Positions 52,481 through 62,267 of a DNA stretch of 64,000 nucleotides are shown one piece after another. The first letter of the stretch is position 1. Each line of letters opens with the position of its first letter. This stretch comes from Hyphomicrobium nitrativorans NL23 (lineage in GTDB: Bacteria > Pseudomonadota > Alphaproteobacteria > Rhizobiales > Hyphomicrobiaceae). The notes beneath the pieces were generated by a model. The model had not been told where the DNA came from, did no database searches, and saw only the letters and a list, made by a program, of their open reading frames with translations. Made by a program: the position numbers and the translations under genes. The DNA is taken from the NCBI RefSeq assembly GCF_000503895.1, contig NC_022997.1, positions 2,793,821 to 2,857,820 of the forward strand. The letters run 5' to 3'.

Positions 52481-53209
52481 ATGACGACGGGTGACGGAGC
52501 GCTGAAGTACAGGCGGCTGCTCGTCAAGCTCTCGGGCGAAGCGCTCATGGGGCAGAACGGCTACGGCCTCGATACGGCTGTGGTCGACCGTCTGGCGGCC
52601 GATCTTGCCGGCGCCCTTGCCGAAGGGTGCGAAGTGTCCGTCGTCGTCGGAGGCGGCAACATCTTCCGCGGCCTTCAGGGGGCGGCGCGCGGCATGGACC
52701 GGGCCACAGCCGACTACATGGGCATGCTCGCCACCGTCATGAACGCTTTGGCGCTGCAGAGCGCGCTCGAAGCGGCGGGCGCGCCCGCGCGCGTGCTGTC
52801 GGCCATCACCATGCCGACCGTCTGCGAGCCCTATGTCCGCCATCGCGCGCTCTATCACCTCGAACGCAAGCGGATCGTCATTTTCGCGGCAGGCACCGGA
52901 AACCCGTTTTTTACAACCGACACGGCGGCGACGCTGCGCGCCATCGAGATGGGGTGCGACGCGGTCGCGAAGGCGACACAGGTGGACGGCGTCTATTCCG
53001 CCGACCCGAAAAAGGACCCGGCGGCCCAGCGCTACGACCGGCTTAGCTACTCGGACGTTCTGGCCAAGGATCTCCGGGTGATGGATGGAGCGGCAATCGC
53101 GCTTGCCCGGGACAATCATCTTCCGGTAATTGTGTTTTCCATCGATGAGCCGGGGAATCTGATCAAGGTGCTGCGGGGTACGGCCCGGGCCACTGTGATC
53201 CACGGCTAA
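52481..53209 (+). CDS. pyrH: UMP kinase
   Basis: A 242-residue amino-acid-kinase-fold UMP kinase, making UDP from UMP and ATP as a hexamer. Seen are [24 protein letters not shown], the UMP-binding [16 protein letters not shown] and the C-terminal [16 protein letters not shown]. The ATG at 52481 has GGAG upstream and fits the family length; an open frame extends far upstream through the tsf terminator and was not used. It precedes frr, the normal order. Confidence 0.97.
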   Translation: MTTGDGALKYRRLLVKLSGEALMGQNGYGLDTAVVDRLAADLAGALAEGCEVSVVVGGGNIFRGLQGAARGMDRATADYMGMLATVMNALALQSALEAAGAPARVLSAITMPTVCEPYVRHRALYHLERKRIVIFAAGTGNPFFTTDTAATLRAIEMGCDAVAKATQVDGVYSADPKKDPAAQRYDRLSYSDVLAKDLRVMDGAAIALARDNHLPVIVFSIDEPGNLIKVLRGTARATVIHG

Positions 53210-53314
53210 ATTCCGGACGCGGCGGCTCCCCGCATCATCCGGTCGACCTTGACGGTCGATCCCTGGGCGCGGAAGCCTCGGCCGCCGCGAAGAGACAAGA
53301 AGGAGACGAGGCAA

Positions 53315-53878
53315 GTGTCGCTCACAACGTTCGATCCCACTGAAATCGAGACGCGGATGCGTGCTTCCCTGGAGGCCCTGAAGCGCGAGCTTGCCGGCCT
53401 CAGGACGGGGCGCGCGAGCGCGCACCTGCTCGATCCCGTTCAGGTCACCGTCTACGGGTCGCGCATGCCGCTCAATCAGGTGGCGACGGTCACCGTGCCG
53501 GAACCGCGCATGATCTCGGTCCAGGTCTGGGACAAGTCTAACGTGTCGGCGGTCGAAAAGGGCATCCGAGAGTCCAACCTCGGCGTCAACCCGATCATCG
53601 ACGGCACCACGCTCCGGCTTCCCATCCCCGCGCCCACCGCCGAGCGGCGCCAGGAACTCGCCAAGCAGGCCCACAAATATGCGGAAAACCATCGCGTGGC
53701 CGTGCGCAACGTGCGCCGCGAGGGTATGGAGCTTCTGAAGAAGCTCGAAAAAGACGGCAAGATCGGCGAGGACGAGCAACATAAGAATTCCGCAAAGGTG
53801 CAGGAGCTTACCGACAAGCTGATCAAGGAGATCGATCAGACGCTTGCCGCGAAGGACGCCGAAATCCAAAAGGTTTAG
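53315..53878 (+). CDS. frr: ribosome recycling factor
   Basis: A 187-residue protein that, with EF-G, splits post-termination ribosomes. Seen are [29 protein letters not shown], the PLP-like [14 protein letters not shown] segment ([16 protein letters not shown]) and the C-terminal helix bundle with [10 protein letters not shown]. The start is a GTG at 53315 with AGGAG ten bases upstream; the length then matches E. coli (185). An upstream in-frame extension to 53249 lacks homology. Confidence 0.96.
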   Translation: MSLTTFDPTEIETRMRASLEALKRELAGLRTGRASAHLLDPVQVTVYGSRMPLNQVATVTVPEPRMISVQVWDKSNVSAVEKGIRESNLGVNPIIDGTTLRLPIPAPTAERRQELAKQAHKYAENHRVAVRNVRREGMELLKKLEKDGKIGEDEQHKNSAKVQELTDKLIKEIDQTLAAKDAEIQKV

Positions 53879-53958
53879 GCGCAATCGGCCTCACGATTTA
53901 AACTCATTTGCACACCGATATTCCGGGCACGCCAGCCGCAACAACTCGCCGAGATCCC

Positions 53959-54717
53959 GTGGCCGACAGATCCAAATCCCCAGACGGGGTACTCAGCGCG
54001 CCGCTCTCTCCACGCCACGTCGCCATCATCATGGACGGCAACGGCCGGTGGGCGGCGGAGCGCGGATTGCCGCGCGCAGCGGGGCACAAGGCGGGCGTGG
54101 AAGCCGTGCGCCGGACCGTGAAAGCCGCCATCGAGCTTTCGATCCCTTGTCTTACGCTCTACAGCTTCTCATCCGAGAACTGGTCGCGCCCCAGGGACGA
54201 GATCGATTATCTGATGGGGCTGATGAAGCGGTTCATCCGCGGAGACCTCGCGGAACTGCATCAGAACAACGTCAAGATCCTCGTGATCGGCGAACGCAGC
54301 GACATCGACCAGGAGATGCTGGCGTTGATCGACGAGGCGTGCGACCTCACACGCGACAACACGCGCCTTACGCTCACGATCGCTTTCAATTACGGCGCGC
54401 GTAACGAAATCACGCGGGCCGCACAGCGGCTTGCGGAGGACGTGGCGGCGGGGCGGCTTTCGCCTTCCGAAATCACGGTGGACCACTTCCGGCTGGCGCT
54501 CGATACGGGCGATCTTCCTGACCCCGACATGCTGATCCGCACCAGCGGCGAGCGGCGGCTTTCGAACTTCCTTCTCTGGCAATCGGCGTATACGGAACTC
54601 GTCTTCCTCGATGCCTATTGGCCGGATTTCGGGCGTGAACTGCTCATCGAGGCGATCACGCAGTATAACTCGCGCGAGCGTCGCTTCGGTGGCTTGCCCA
54701 GCCGATCCACGGCCTGA
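53959..54717 (+). CDS. uppS: undecaprenyl diphosphate synthase (isoprenyl transferase)
   Basis: A 252-residue cis-prenyltransferase. It extends farnesyl diphosphate with isopentenyl diphosphate to the C55 lipid carrier for peptidoglycan and O-antigen. Motifs: HVAIIMDGNGRWA with the catalytic Asp, GHKAGVEAVRR, YSFSSENWSRP, and RTSGERRLSNFLLWQ with the C-terminal ELVFLDAYWPDF. A GTG at 53959 with upstream GAG is chosen; a TTG at 53908 is an alternative. It overlaps nothing and precedes cdsA by ten bases. Confidence 0.95.
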   Translation: MADRSKSPDGVLSAPLSPRHVAIIMDGNGRWAAERGLPRAAGHKAGVEAVRRTVKAAIELSIPCLTLYSFSSENWSRPRDEIDYLMGLMKRFIRGDLAELHQNNVKILVIGERSDIDQEMLALIDEACDLTRDNTRLTLTIAFNYGARNEITRAAQRLAEDVAAGRLSPSEITVDHFRLALDTGDLPDPDMLIRTSGERRLSNFLLWQSAYTELVFLDAYWPDFGRELLIEAITQYNSRERRFGGLPSRSTA

Positions 54718-54727
54718 GGCTCTTCCC

Positions 54728-55612
54728 ATGACCGAGGACGAGACACGTCGGGCCGAGCCCGAGCCTGCCATCGCCGCATCGGGAGGCGCAAAAGCCGAAC
54801 TCGGTCTCAGGATCGTCAGCGCGCTTCTGCTCGGCTCCGTTTCCGTGGCACTCGCCTGGGCCGGCACGCTGCCGTTCGCCGCCCTCGTCCTGGCGGTGAC
54901 GCTTATCCTGAGTTGGGAATGGGCGCATGTCGTACGCGGCGACGGTATCGACCTTGCGCTTGGCATCCAATTCGCCGCGGCGATCGGTGCCATCGGCCTT
55001 GCCGCCTTCGGTTTTGCCGCGCTCGGCGTCGCGCTTCTGCTGATCGGCACCATCATCGTTCTCGCGCTCGAATTCGGGGAGCGGCCCATCCTTTCGGCGG
55101 CAGGCGTTCTCTATGCCGGGCTCCCGGCCGTGGCGCTGATCTGGCTGCGCTCCAACGAGCCGATGGGGTTTTACGCCGTCCTTTTCATCCTGCTGGTGGT
55201 GGCTGCCACCGATACGGCGGCCTACTTCGCGGGGCGCTCGATCGGCGGGCCACGGCTCGCGCCCTCGATCTCGCCGAAAAAGACATGGAGCGGTCTTCTG
55301 GGCGGGATCAGCGCGGCCGGGCTCACGGCTGGCGCGTTCGCCTCTAGCGTCGGCGCGCCGGTGCTTCCGCTCGCCGTCGCCGGTGTTGCGATGGGGCTCG
55401 TGGCGCAGACGGGAGATCTTGCCGAATCCGCGCTCAAACGCGCCTTCCACCTCAAGGACGCGAGCGGCTTGTTGCCCGGGCACGGCGGTTTCATGGACCG
55501 CGTGGACGGATTGGTGCCGGTGGCGGTGCTGCTCGCTCTCGTGCTCTTGTTCCTCGACCCGAAAGCCCCTGCCGACGCACTCTTCTCCGGTCTCTTCCCG
55601 GCGCAAAGGTGA
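54728..55612 (+). CDS. cdsA: phosphatidate cytidylyltransferase
   Basis: A 294-residue inner-membrane enzyme that makes CDP-diacylglycerol from CTP and phosphatidate. About eight hydrophobic helices are visible. The C-terminal CDS signature is present in ESALKRAFHLKD followed by LLPGHGGFMDRVDG. The N-terminal 20 residues are acidic and cytosolic. It follows uppS by ten bases and precedes dxr by 151 bases in the conserved lipid-precursor cluster. Confidence 0.95.
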   Translation: MTEDETRRAEPEPAIAASGGAKAELGLRIVSALLLGSVSVALAWAGTLPFAALVLAVTLILSWEWAHVVRGDGIDLALGIQFAAAIGAIGLAAFGFAALGVALLLIGTIIVLALEFGERPILSAAGVLYAGLPAVALIWLRSNEPMGFYAVLFILLVVAATDTAAYFAGRSIGGPRLAPSISPKKTWSGLLGGISAAGLTAGAFASSVGAPVLPLAVAGVAMGLVAQTGDLAESALKRAFHLKDASGLLPGHGGFMDRVDGLVPVAVLLALVLLFLDPKAPADALFSGLFPAQR

Positions 55613-55763
55613 CGTTCGCGAGCCACTCGATGCGGAAATGCTCCCGAGCTGGCTCAGACCCACGATATGGCGCATAAAGCGCCTCGAACCTGTCGCGACG
55701 GCCGCCACGCCCCTGAGGCTCTGGGCTCGGCTTGTACGGCGTCGACGAATGGAGATGTCAGGC

Positions 55764-57023
55764 ATGGCGCACGCGCCTCCCGTATCGCGCGCTTCGGCAT
55801 TCGAAACCGAGACTGCCGACGCGAGCGCGGAGGCGACGGCGCACGCACCCGGCACGCGCCGGCCGCAGCGTCTCTCGGTTCTGGGCGCGACCGGATCGAT
55901 CGGCACGAGCACGCTGGATCTGGTCGGCCGGCACCCCGACCGTTTCGAGATCGTGGCGCTCACAGCGCAGTGCAACGCGGCGCGCCTTGCGGAACTCGCC
56001 ATCGCTCATCGGGCCCAGCTCGCGGTGATCGGCGATCCGGCCTATTACGACGACCTCAAATCCCACCTCGCGGGCACGGGCATCCGTGTCGCGGCGGGCG
56101 CCGACGCAGTCGAGGCCGCAGCCCTCGAACCGGCCGACTGCGTGATGGCTGCCATCGTTGGCGCGGCAGGCCTCACGCCGACGTTTGCCGCCGCTGGCCA
56201 GGGATGCCGCGTTGCGCTTGCCAACAAGGAATGCCTCGTATCGGCGGGCGATATCTTCCTCAGGCACGTGCGGCAATCCGGGGCGGAGCTGCTGCCCGTC
56301 GACAGCGAGCATTCGGGCGCGTTCCAGTCCATCGGGCAGACGCAGGCCGCCTCGATCGAGAAAATCGTGCTGACCGCTTCGGGCGGACCGTTCCGAACCC
56401 TCGACAGGCATGCGCTCGCGCGCGTCACGCCCGAGCAGGCGCTCAAGCATCCGAACTGGTCGATGGGGGCGAAGGTCACCATCGATTCCGCGACGCTCAT
56501 GAACAAGGGCCTCGAACTGATCGAGGCCTATCATCTGTTCCCGGTCGAGGCGCACCAGCTCGAAGCCATCGTGCACCCGCAATCGGTGGTCCATTGCCTG
56601 GTGATGCTCGAAGACGGGTCGGTCATGGCCCAGCTTTCGCAGCCGGACATGCGCACGCCCATCGCGCTTGCGCTCTCCTGGCCCGAGCGGCTCACGACCC
56701 CGGTCTCGCGACTCGACCTCCTCGCGCTGAAGACGCTTTCGTTCGAGGCGCCCGACCTCGACCGCTTCCCCGCTCTCGGCATCGCGACCGATGCGCTCCG
56801 GCACGGCGGCGCGGCCCCGGCCGTGTTGAATGCGGCCAACGAGGTCGCTGTCGCGGCGTTTATCGACCGGAAGATCGGCTTCCTCGATATCGCCCAGACG
56901 GTCGCGTCATGTCTCGAAAAAGCCGAATCCCTGGGGCTTCTCAGCAGCGTCGAGACGCTGGAAGACGTGCTTGCGGTCGATCTCGAAGCGCGAAACATGG
57001 CACGGATGCTGCTTCCAGGATAA
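55764..57023 (+). CDS. dxr: 1-deoxy-D-xylulose 5-phosphate reductoisomerase
   Basis: A 419-residue NADPH enzyme of the MEP isoprenoid pathway, making 2-C-methylerythritol 4-phosphate. The NADPH fold is SVLGATGSIGTSTL; later motifs are ALANKECLVSAG, the metal-binding PVDSEHSGAFQ, and SGGPFRT with LKHPNWSMGAKVTIDSA (given in two parts). The ATG at 55764 follows GGAG by nine bases. In-frame ATGs at 55749 and 55755 are alternatives. An N-terminal extension of about 35 residues before the fold is longer than in E. coli. Confidence 0.95.
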   Translation: MAHAPPVSRASAFETETADASAEATAHAPGTRRPQRLSVLGATGSIGTSTLDLVGRHPDRFEIVALTAQCNAARLAELAIAHRAQLAVIGDPAYYDDLKSHLAGTGIRVAAGADAVEAAALEPADCVMAAIVGAAGLTPTFAAAGQGCRVALANKECLVSAGDIFLRHVRQSGAELLPVDSEHSGAFQSIGQTQAASIEKIVLTASGGPFRTLDRHALARVTPEQALKHPNWSMGAKVTIDSATLMNKGLELIEAYHLFPVEAHQLEAIVHPQSVVHCLVMLEDGSVMAQLSQPDMRTPIALALSWPERLTTPVSRLDLLALKTLSFEAPDLDRFPALGIATDALRHGGAAPAVLNAANEVAVAAFIDRKIGFLDIAQTVASCLEKAESLGLLSSVETLEDVLAVDLEARNMARMLLPG

Positions 57024-57120
57024 AGGTTGCCCCTCTGCGTCCCTCCGGGCAACGCGACCGCGCGCCCGGCCGACAAGGATTTTTCCCCACAACGTCTCAG
57101 CGAACAGGATTTCATCAAGG

Positions 57121-58539
57121 ATGATCGAAGGGCTTCTCAGTCAGGTTTCGACGTGGACCATCCAAGGCCTCGGCTTCCTGTTCGTCTTGAGCGCGGTGGT
57201 TTTTTTCCATGAGCTTGGCCATTTTCTCGTGGCGCGCTGGTGCGGCGTGACCGTCACCACGTTCTCCATCGGCTTCGGCAAAGAGCTTGCGGCCTTCGTC
57301 GACCGAAAGGGCACGCGCTGGCGTTTCGCGGCGATCCCGCTCGGCGGCTACGTCAAATTCCTGGACGACACGAACGTCGCGAGCTCGCCGGGGACGGCGG
57401 CCAGCGCCGAGATGTCACCTGAAGCCCGCGCAGGCACCTTCCACGACAAGCCGGTCTGGCAGCGCTTTCTGGTCGTCGCCGCCGGTCCGTTGGCAAATTT
57501 CATTCTCGCGGCGGTGATTTACACCGCGCTCAACGTATCGACCGGCGTTTCGCGCGTGACGGCGCAGGTGGACGAAGTCGTGGCTGGAATGCCGGCGGAA
57601 CAGGCCGGGCTCCGCGCCGGGGACGTCATCACCCGCATCGACGGGTGGCGGATCGAGACGTTCGACGACGTGTCGCGGCTCGTGCTGACATCGAGCGGAC
57701 GGACGCTGCAGATCGCGGTCGAGCGCAACGGCGAAACCCTGACCTTCCCCGTGACCCCCGCCATGCGCGACGAGAGGGACGACCTTGGCGTGACCGTGCG
57801 GCTCGGCGATATCGGCGTGCGCCGCCACGTGCCGGCGCGGGTCGGCGCGGTGGTGCCGGATTCGGCGGCCGAAAAGGCCGGTATCGAAGTGGGCGACGTC
57901 ATCACGGCCATCGACGGCACCGCCATCTCCTCGTTCCGGGACGTGGTGGAGCTGGTGCAACCGGCCGCCGAGCGGCCGCTTGCCGTGACGGTCAAACGCG
58001 GAAACGAGACCCGGGCGCTCGAAATCGTCCCGACGGCGGCCGAAATCGCCATGCCGGACGGGAGCACCAAGCAAGTCGGCCGCATCGGTGTCGCGCAGGA
58101 CCGGCCTGAGCCGGTGGCCGTTTCATTTGTGGAAGCCGCCCGCCTGGGTGTCCGGGAGACCTACTCCAATATCGTGCAGACGATCACGGGAATCGGCGAC
58201 ATCATCTGGGGGCGCCAGTCGGCCGATCAGGTTGGCGGGCCAATTCTCCTGGCCGAGGTGACGGCACGCGTGGTCGAGCACGGCTGGGAGCCCTTGCTGC
58301 GGCTGACGGCGTTGATTTCGGCCAACATCGGCCTCTTGAATTTGCTGCCAATTCCCGTGCTCGACGGCGGTCATCTGGTTTTCTACACGATCGAGGCCAT
58401 CCGCCGCCGGCCGCTGAGCCAGCGCGTGCAGGAAATCGGGTTCAAAATCGGAATCGCGCTGGTGATGACTTTGATCATCTTCGTCAACCTCAACGACCTG
58501 ATGCGATTGGGTAAAAGGTGGCTTTTTGGCGGCGGCTAG
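57121..58539 (+). CDS. rseP: RIP metalloprotease RseP (site-2 protease)
   Basis: A 472-residue inner-membrane zinc protease that cleaves anti-sigma factors and remnant signal peptides. The HExxH motif is HELGH (His30, Glu31, His34) in the first helix. Two PDZ domains follow (about 145-215 and 235-305), then SANIGLLNLLPIPVLDGGH with the third zinc ligand and a final helix. AAGG precedes the ATG. It lies between dxr and bamA, the standard position. Confidence 0.96.
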   Translation: MIEGLLSQVSTWTIQGLGFLFVLSAVVFFHELGHFLVARWCGVTVTTFSIGFGKELAAFVDRKGTRWRFAAIPLGGYVKFLDDTNVASSPGTAASAEMSPEARAGTFHDKPVWQRFLVVAAGPLANFILAAVIYTALNVSTGVSRVTAQVDEVVAGMPAEQAGLRAGDVITRIDGWRIETFDDVSRLVLTSSGRTLQIAVERNGETLTFPVTPAMRDERDDLGVTVRLGDIGVRRHVPARVGAVVPDSAAEKAGIEVGDVITAIDGTAISSFRDVVELVQPAAERPLAVTVKRGNETRALEIVPTAAEIAMPDGSTKQVGRIGVAQDRPEPVAVSFVEAARLGVRETYSNIVQTITGIGDIIWGRQSADQVGGPILLAEVTARVVEHGWEPLLRLTALISANIGLLNLLPIPVLDGGHLVFYTIEAIRRRPLSQRVQEIGFKIGIALVMTLIIFVNLNDLMRLGKRWLFGGG

Positions 58540-58725
58540 AATCTGCCTGGGGTGACGTAAACTTGCCACTTCCCAGTGCCTTACCCAGTTGTTAAGAATG
58601 CCTGAAGTGAGGGGTTTTGGGAGCACGATTCGAGACTTTGGGGGTCTCGGAGGGAAGTGCAGCGTTTCTCAGGCCGCTCATGTTGGGGTCCTTGCGATCA
58701 TCCAACATTTCAAGAAACGGGGCTC

Positions 58726-58747
58726 GGGACTGTCGCCGACAGGTCCC
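58726..58747. repeat. hairpin in the rseP-bamA gap
   Basis: GGGAC (58726-58730) and TGTC (58731-58734) pair with GACA (58738-58741) and GTCCC (58743-58747), with one bulged base and a 3-base loop. It may mark an mRNA structure ahead of bamA. No T-run follows, so it is not called a terminator. Confidence 0.4.
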
Positions 58748-58790
58748 GCGAGTCGAGGGGGATCGGCATGAAGGCGAGGCAGATCCGCAC

Positions 58791-61175
58791 ATGAAGCACT
58801 CACGGATCTGGGTTCATCTGAGGAGCATGCCTCGTCATGGCGTGCGCTTGATGCTGTGGCTCGCACTTGCGGTCCCGGCGGCGCTGACCATCGACGTCGT
58901 GGCGTTTTCCGCTCCGGCCCATGCGCAAACCATTCGCGATATCCGCGTCGAGGGTAATCGCCGCGTCGAACCGGAGACGGTTCGCTCCTATCTTCAATTC
59001 ACCGTCGGCGAGGCGTATGACGCCGGTAAGGCCGACCGCTCGATCCAGGCCCTTTTCGCTACGGGCCTGTTCGCCGACATTTCCATCGATCGCCAGGGCG
59101 ACGCCGTCGTTGTCTACGTGGTCGAGAACCCCGTCATCAACCAGGTCGCCTTCGAGGGCAACAGCGAGGTCGATACCGACACGCTGCGGTCCGAAGTGCA
59201 TCTGAAGCCGCGCTCCGTCTATACGCGTGCCCGCGTGCAAGCCGACGTGCAGCGCATTCTCGACGTCTACCGCCGCCAGGGCCGCTACGCCGCCTGGGTC
59301 GAGCCCAAGATCATCGAGCTCGAACAGAGCCGCGTGAACCTCGTGTTCGAAATCAACGAGGGTGGCGCGACGAAGGTTCAAGGCATCAACTTCGTCGGCA
59401 ACTACGCGTTCTCCGACGCGCAGCTTCGCGACATCATTTCCACGACACAGTCCGGTTTGTTCGACTTCCTCAAGGGAACGAGCATCTACGATCCGGACCG
59501 CATGAACCTCGACCGCGAGCTTCTGCGTCAGTTCTACCTCAAGAACGGTTACGCAGACGTGCGCGTGGTGGCGGCTAACGCCGAACTCGACCGCGGCGGC
59601 TCCGGCTTCTATCTCAACTTCGCGATCGACGAAGGCGAGCGCTATGCATTCGGCGACGTCACGATCGAAAGCTCGCTGCCCGAGGTCAATCCTCATTATC
59701 TGTCCGGTGAAGTGCTCACCCGTCAGGGCGACATCTATAACGGCCAGGATATCGAAAAGAGCACCGAGCGCCTGACGCTGCTCATCGCCGAGCAAGGTTA
59801 TGCCTTTGCCCGGGTGCGCCCCCGCGCCACGCCCGATCCTGCCTCGCGCACGATTGCGCTCAGCTATTTGATCGACGAAGGCCCGCGCGTTTACATCGAG
59901 CGCATCAACGTGAACGGTAACCTTCGCACGAAGGACCACGTGATCCGCCGCGAGTTCCGCCTGGCCGAAGGCGACGCCTTCAATCCGCTGCTCGTCGACC
60001 GCGCCAAGAAGCGTCTCGAAGCGCTCGGTTTCTTCAAGAAAGTGGACATCAAGCGCCGTCCCGGCTCGTCGCCGGATCGTGTGATCCTCGACGTGGATCT
60101 CGAAGAACAGTCGACGGGCGAGCTGTCGTTCGGCGCCGGCTACTCGACTTCCGAAGGCGTGATCGGCGACGTCAGCATCAGCGAGCGCAACCTGCTCGGT
60201 AACGGTCAGTTCCTGCGCCTCAGGCTCGCAGGCTCCATGGAGCGTATGCAGGTCGACCTGTCGTTCACGGAGCCGCGCTTCCTGGATCGCAACCTTTCGG
60301 CGGGCTTCGACCTCTTCCACAAGGAACTCGATTACGCTCGTGAGACGGGCTACGAGTCGAAGCGCACGGGCGGTACGGTCCGTCTCGGCTTCCCGCTCTC
60401 CGAGAACCTGTGGATGCAGACCGGCTACACCATCGATTACAGCTCGATGGACGTGGACGACCGCTGGGGCGATCAGGTGTCGCTCGTGGTTCGCGACGAA
60501 GTTGCGGATCTTGGCGAGGGTGCTCTCACCTCCTCGATCGGCACCTCGATCACCTACGACAAGCGTAATCACCCGCGCACGCCCACCAGCGGCTACTATC
60601 TGCAGGTCGCGACCGACATGGCAGGTCTGGGCGGCGACGTGCAGTACGTGCGCGTCAACGCGGAAGGCCGCGCGTACTATCCGATCACCGAGAAGATCAC
60701 CTTCGTCGGCCGCTTGATCGGCGGTCATATCGAAGGCTGGGGCGACGACGATATCCGCCTCACGGACCTCTACTATCGGGGTGGCGAGACCATTCGCGGC
60801 TTCGACCGCGCCGGCTTCGGTCCTCGCGACATGAGCGCCAACGGGCGTGAGGACGCGCTTGGCGGCCGGAGCTACTGGGCCGGTACGGCTGAGGTTCGCT
60901 TCCCGCTGCCGTTCGTGCCCGACGATCTGGGCCTCTCGGCTGCCGTGTTCGCCGACGCGGGTTCGCTGTTCAACGCCAACGAGCGCGCAAAGCGGCTCGA
61001 TCAAGCCGGTCTGATCGATCTCGCCGACGACTCCACGATCCGCTCGTCCATCGGTGCGAGCATCATGTGGAACTCGCCGGTCGGTCCGATCCGTATGGAC
61101 TTCGCCAAGGCCCTCTCGAAAGAGAGCTACGACGAAGTGCAGTTCTTCCGCTTCGGTGCCTCGACCAACTTCTAA
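58791..61175 (+). CDS. bamA: outer membrane protein assembly factor BamA
   Basis: A 794-residue Omp85 protein, the central part of the BAM complex. A signal peptide (LALAVPAALTIDVVAFSAPA, cleavage near AHA|QTIRD) is followed by five POTRA domains (about 45-450, the first starting TIRDIRVEGNRRVEPETV). A C-terminal 16-strand barrel follows with the L6-loop motif VRGF-like segment IRGFDRAGFGPRD. The protein ends in Phe (RFGASTNF), the usual OMP signature. The ATG at 58791 places the signal normally. It is the last gene of the cluster and is followed by a strong terminator. Confidence 0.96.
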   Translation: MKHSRIWVHLRSMPRHGVRLMLWLALAVPAALTIDVVAFSAPAHAQTIRDIRVEGNRRVEPETVRSYLQFTVGEAYDAGKADRSIQALFATGLFADISIDRQGDAVVVYVVENPVINQVAFEGNSEVDTDTLRSEVHLKPRSVYTRARVQADVQRILDVYRRQGRYAAWVEPKIIELEQSRVNLVFEINEGGATKVQGINFVGNYAFSDAQLRDIISTTQSGLFDFLKGTSIYDPDRMNLDRELLRQFYLKNGYADVRVVAANAELDRGGSGFYLNFAIDEGERYAFGDVTIESSLPEVNPHYLSGEVLTRQGDIYNGQDIEKSTERLTLLIAEQGYAFARVRPRATPDPASRTIALSYLIDEGPRVYIERINVNGNLRTKDHVIRREFRLAEGDAFNPLLVDRAKKRLEALGFFKKVDIKRRPGSSPDRVILDVDLEEQSTGELSFGAGYSTSEGVIGDVSISERNLLGNGQFLRLRLAGSMERMQVDLSFTEPRFLDRNLSAGFDLFHKELDYARETGYESKRTGGTVRLGFPLSENLWMQTGYTIDYSSMDVDDRWGDQVSLVVRDEVADLGEGALTSSIGTSITYDKRNHPRTPTSGYYLQVATDMAGLGGDVQYVRVNAEGRAYYPITEKITFVGRLIGGHIEGWGDDDIRLTDLYYRGGETIRGFDRAGFGPRDMSANGREDALGGRSYWAGTAEVRFPLPFVPDDLGLSAAVFADAGSLFNANERAKRLDQAGLIDLADDSTIRSSIGASIMWNSPVGPIRMDFAKALSKESYDEVQFFRFGASTNF

Positions 61176-61195
61176 CGAGACATCCAAAACGAACA

Positions 61196-61236
61196 AAACG
61201 CCCGGAGGCTCGCTGCCTGCCGGGCGTTTTTCTTTT
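61196..61236 (+). terminator. strong intrinsic terminator after bamA
   Basis: AAACGCCCGG (61196-61205) pairs with CCGGGCGTTT (61220-61229), and the tail continues TTCTTTT. It closes the long rpsB-to-bamA run. Confidence 0.9.
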
Positions 61237-61872
61237 GGAAGGTGCCACGCCTTCTCGGGGTGCGCGCGGCACGGCTCCAGATCGGGCTCTCTTAGAGCAT
61301 GTTCATTCGAGATGGACTCGCGTTTTCCCCTCCCCCGTCATGGCGGAGCCATGCTCCGCATGGACGGTCGGGGTCCAGACGCGTCTCCGCATTGCGCAAC
61401 ACGTCCCACCGGGGAGAGGTGAAGTAGGCCGCTTGCCTTTAGCGCGCCCTCTCTCCCCATCCATGCGAAGCATGGCTCCTCCGGCATCACACGGCTATCA
61501 CGTGCGCATGAAGCTCAAGCGTTCACGGCCCCCGGCGGCGGCGCGATGGATCAGCTTAGGTGCCGCTGCAGCGCGCGCATGCACGTAAAAAAAACGCGAG
61601 CGAACATCCGTTCGCACGCGCCTTGTCGATTTGGGGTTTTCGCCGGTGAACGAACTAGGGCGTTTTCCGATCCGATGGAATCGGATCGGACGCTCTATAT
61701 CTTTGATGAGGCCGATGATGCATCGCTTCGGACTTTCTCCGCGCTGCCGATTCACGCCGCGCCGGGTAGGCGGCGCGGCGATCGGAGCGGCTAGGGTCCA
61801 AAGCGATCATGGTCTCTTGAGTTAGACCTATGATTCACGCTTCGGACTGATAGGGTCCGAAGCGATCATGGT
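61237..61872. repeat. 636-base intergenic stretch rich in short repeats and hairpins
   Basis: No gene is supported. Seen are: a hairpin GCGGAGC-CAT-GCTCCGC (61343-61359); CCATGC-GAA-GCATGG (61461-61475); a perfect 11-bp dyad with 3-base loop at 61676-61700 (TCCGATCCGAT and its complement); CCGCGCC/GGCGCGG (61757-61778); and two direct 24-base copies at 61792-61815 and 61851-61874 differing at one base (each reads AAGCGATCATGGTCT near its end, one as GAAG). The pattern resembles dispersed intergenic repeat elements of Rhizobiales. The second direct copy runs into the stop of the next gene. Confidence 0.65.
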
Positions 61873-62157
61873 CTAGCGGCGCTCGCGATCGCGCTGCCAG
61901 TACATGAAGGCAATCGTCACCAGCGCGGTGAGGATGATGGTTCCGATGATGTCGCTGCGGCCAATGAACGAAAGCCAGACATCGAGCCCGCCCATCGAAC
62001 CGCCGCGGCCGACGAGGAAGCCGTTGACCATCATCACGAACAACACCACGCCCGCCGTCAGCAGGGCGGCGATCACGACCTGAAGGGATTTTTTCATGAC
62101 CTTCGGCATCGGGACCTTGTGATTGTGGCCGACGGCGAATTGGGTGCGGTCTGACAT
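61873..62157 (-). CDS. small two-helix membrane protein
   Basis: A 94-residue protein of unknown function with two predicted membrane helices (LQVVIAALLTAGVVLFVMMV and DIIGTIILTALVTIAFMYW) joined by a Gly-rich loop. A basic tail WQRDRERR follows. GGGAG lies at the right distance from the ATG at 62157; an in-frame extension to 62220 is less likely. It shares strand with the outer-membrane protein gene upstream, 110 bases away. Confidence 0.65.
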   Translation of the reverse strand: MSDRTQFAVGHNHKVPMPKVMKKSLQVVIAALLTAGVVLFVMMVNGFLVGRGGSMGGLDVWLSFIGRSDIIGTIILTALVTIAFMYWQRDRERR

Positions 62158-62267
62158 GGCAGGCTCCCTGCGCTCATAAATCAAGCGAATCAATTGCAAA
62201 CAAGAGTAGACGCAGGCCATCGGCGCGCAACGCTCTCGGCGAGCATAAGAGGCCGCCCGTTGTCGCG

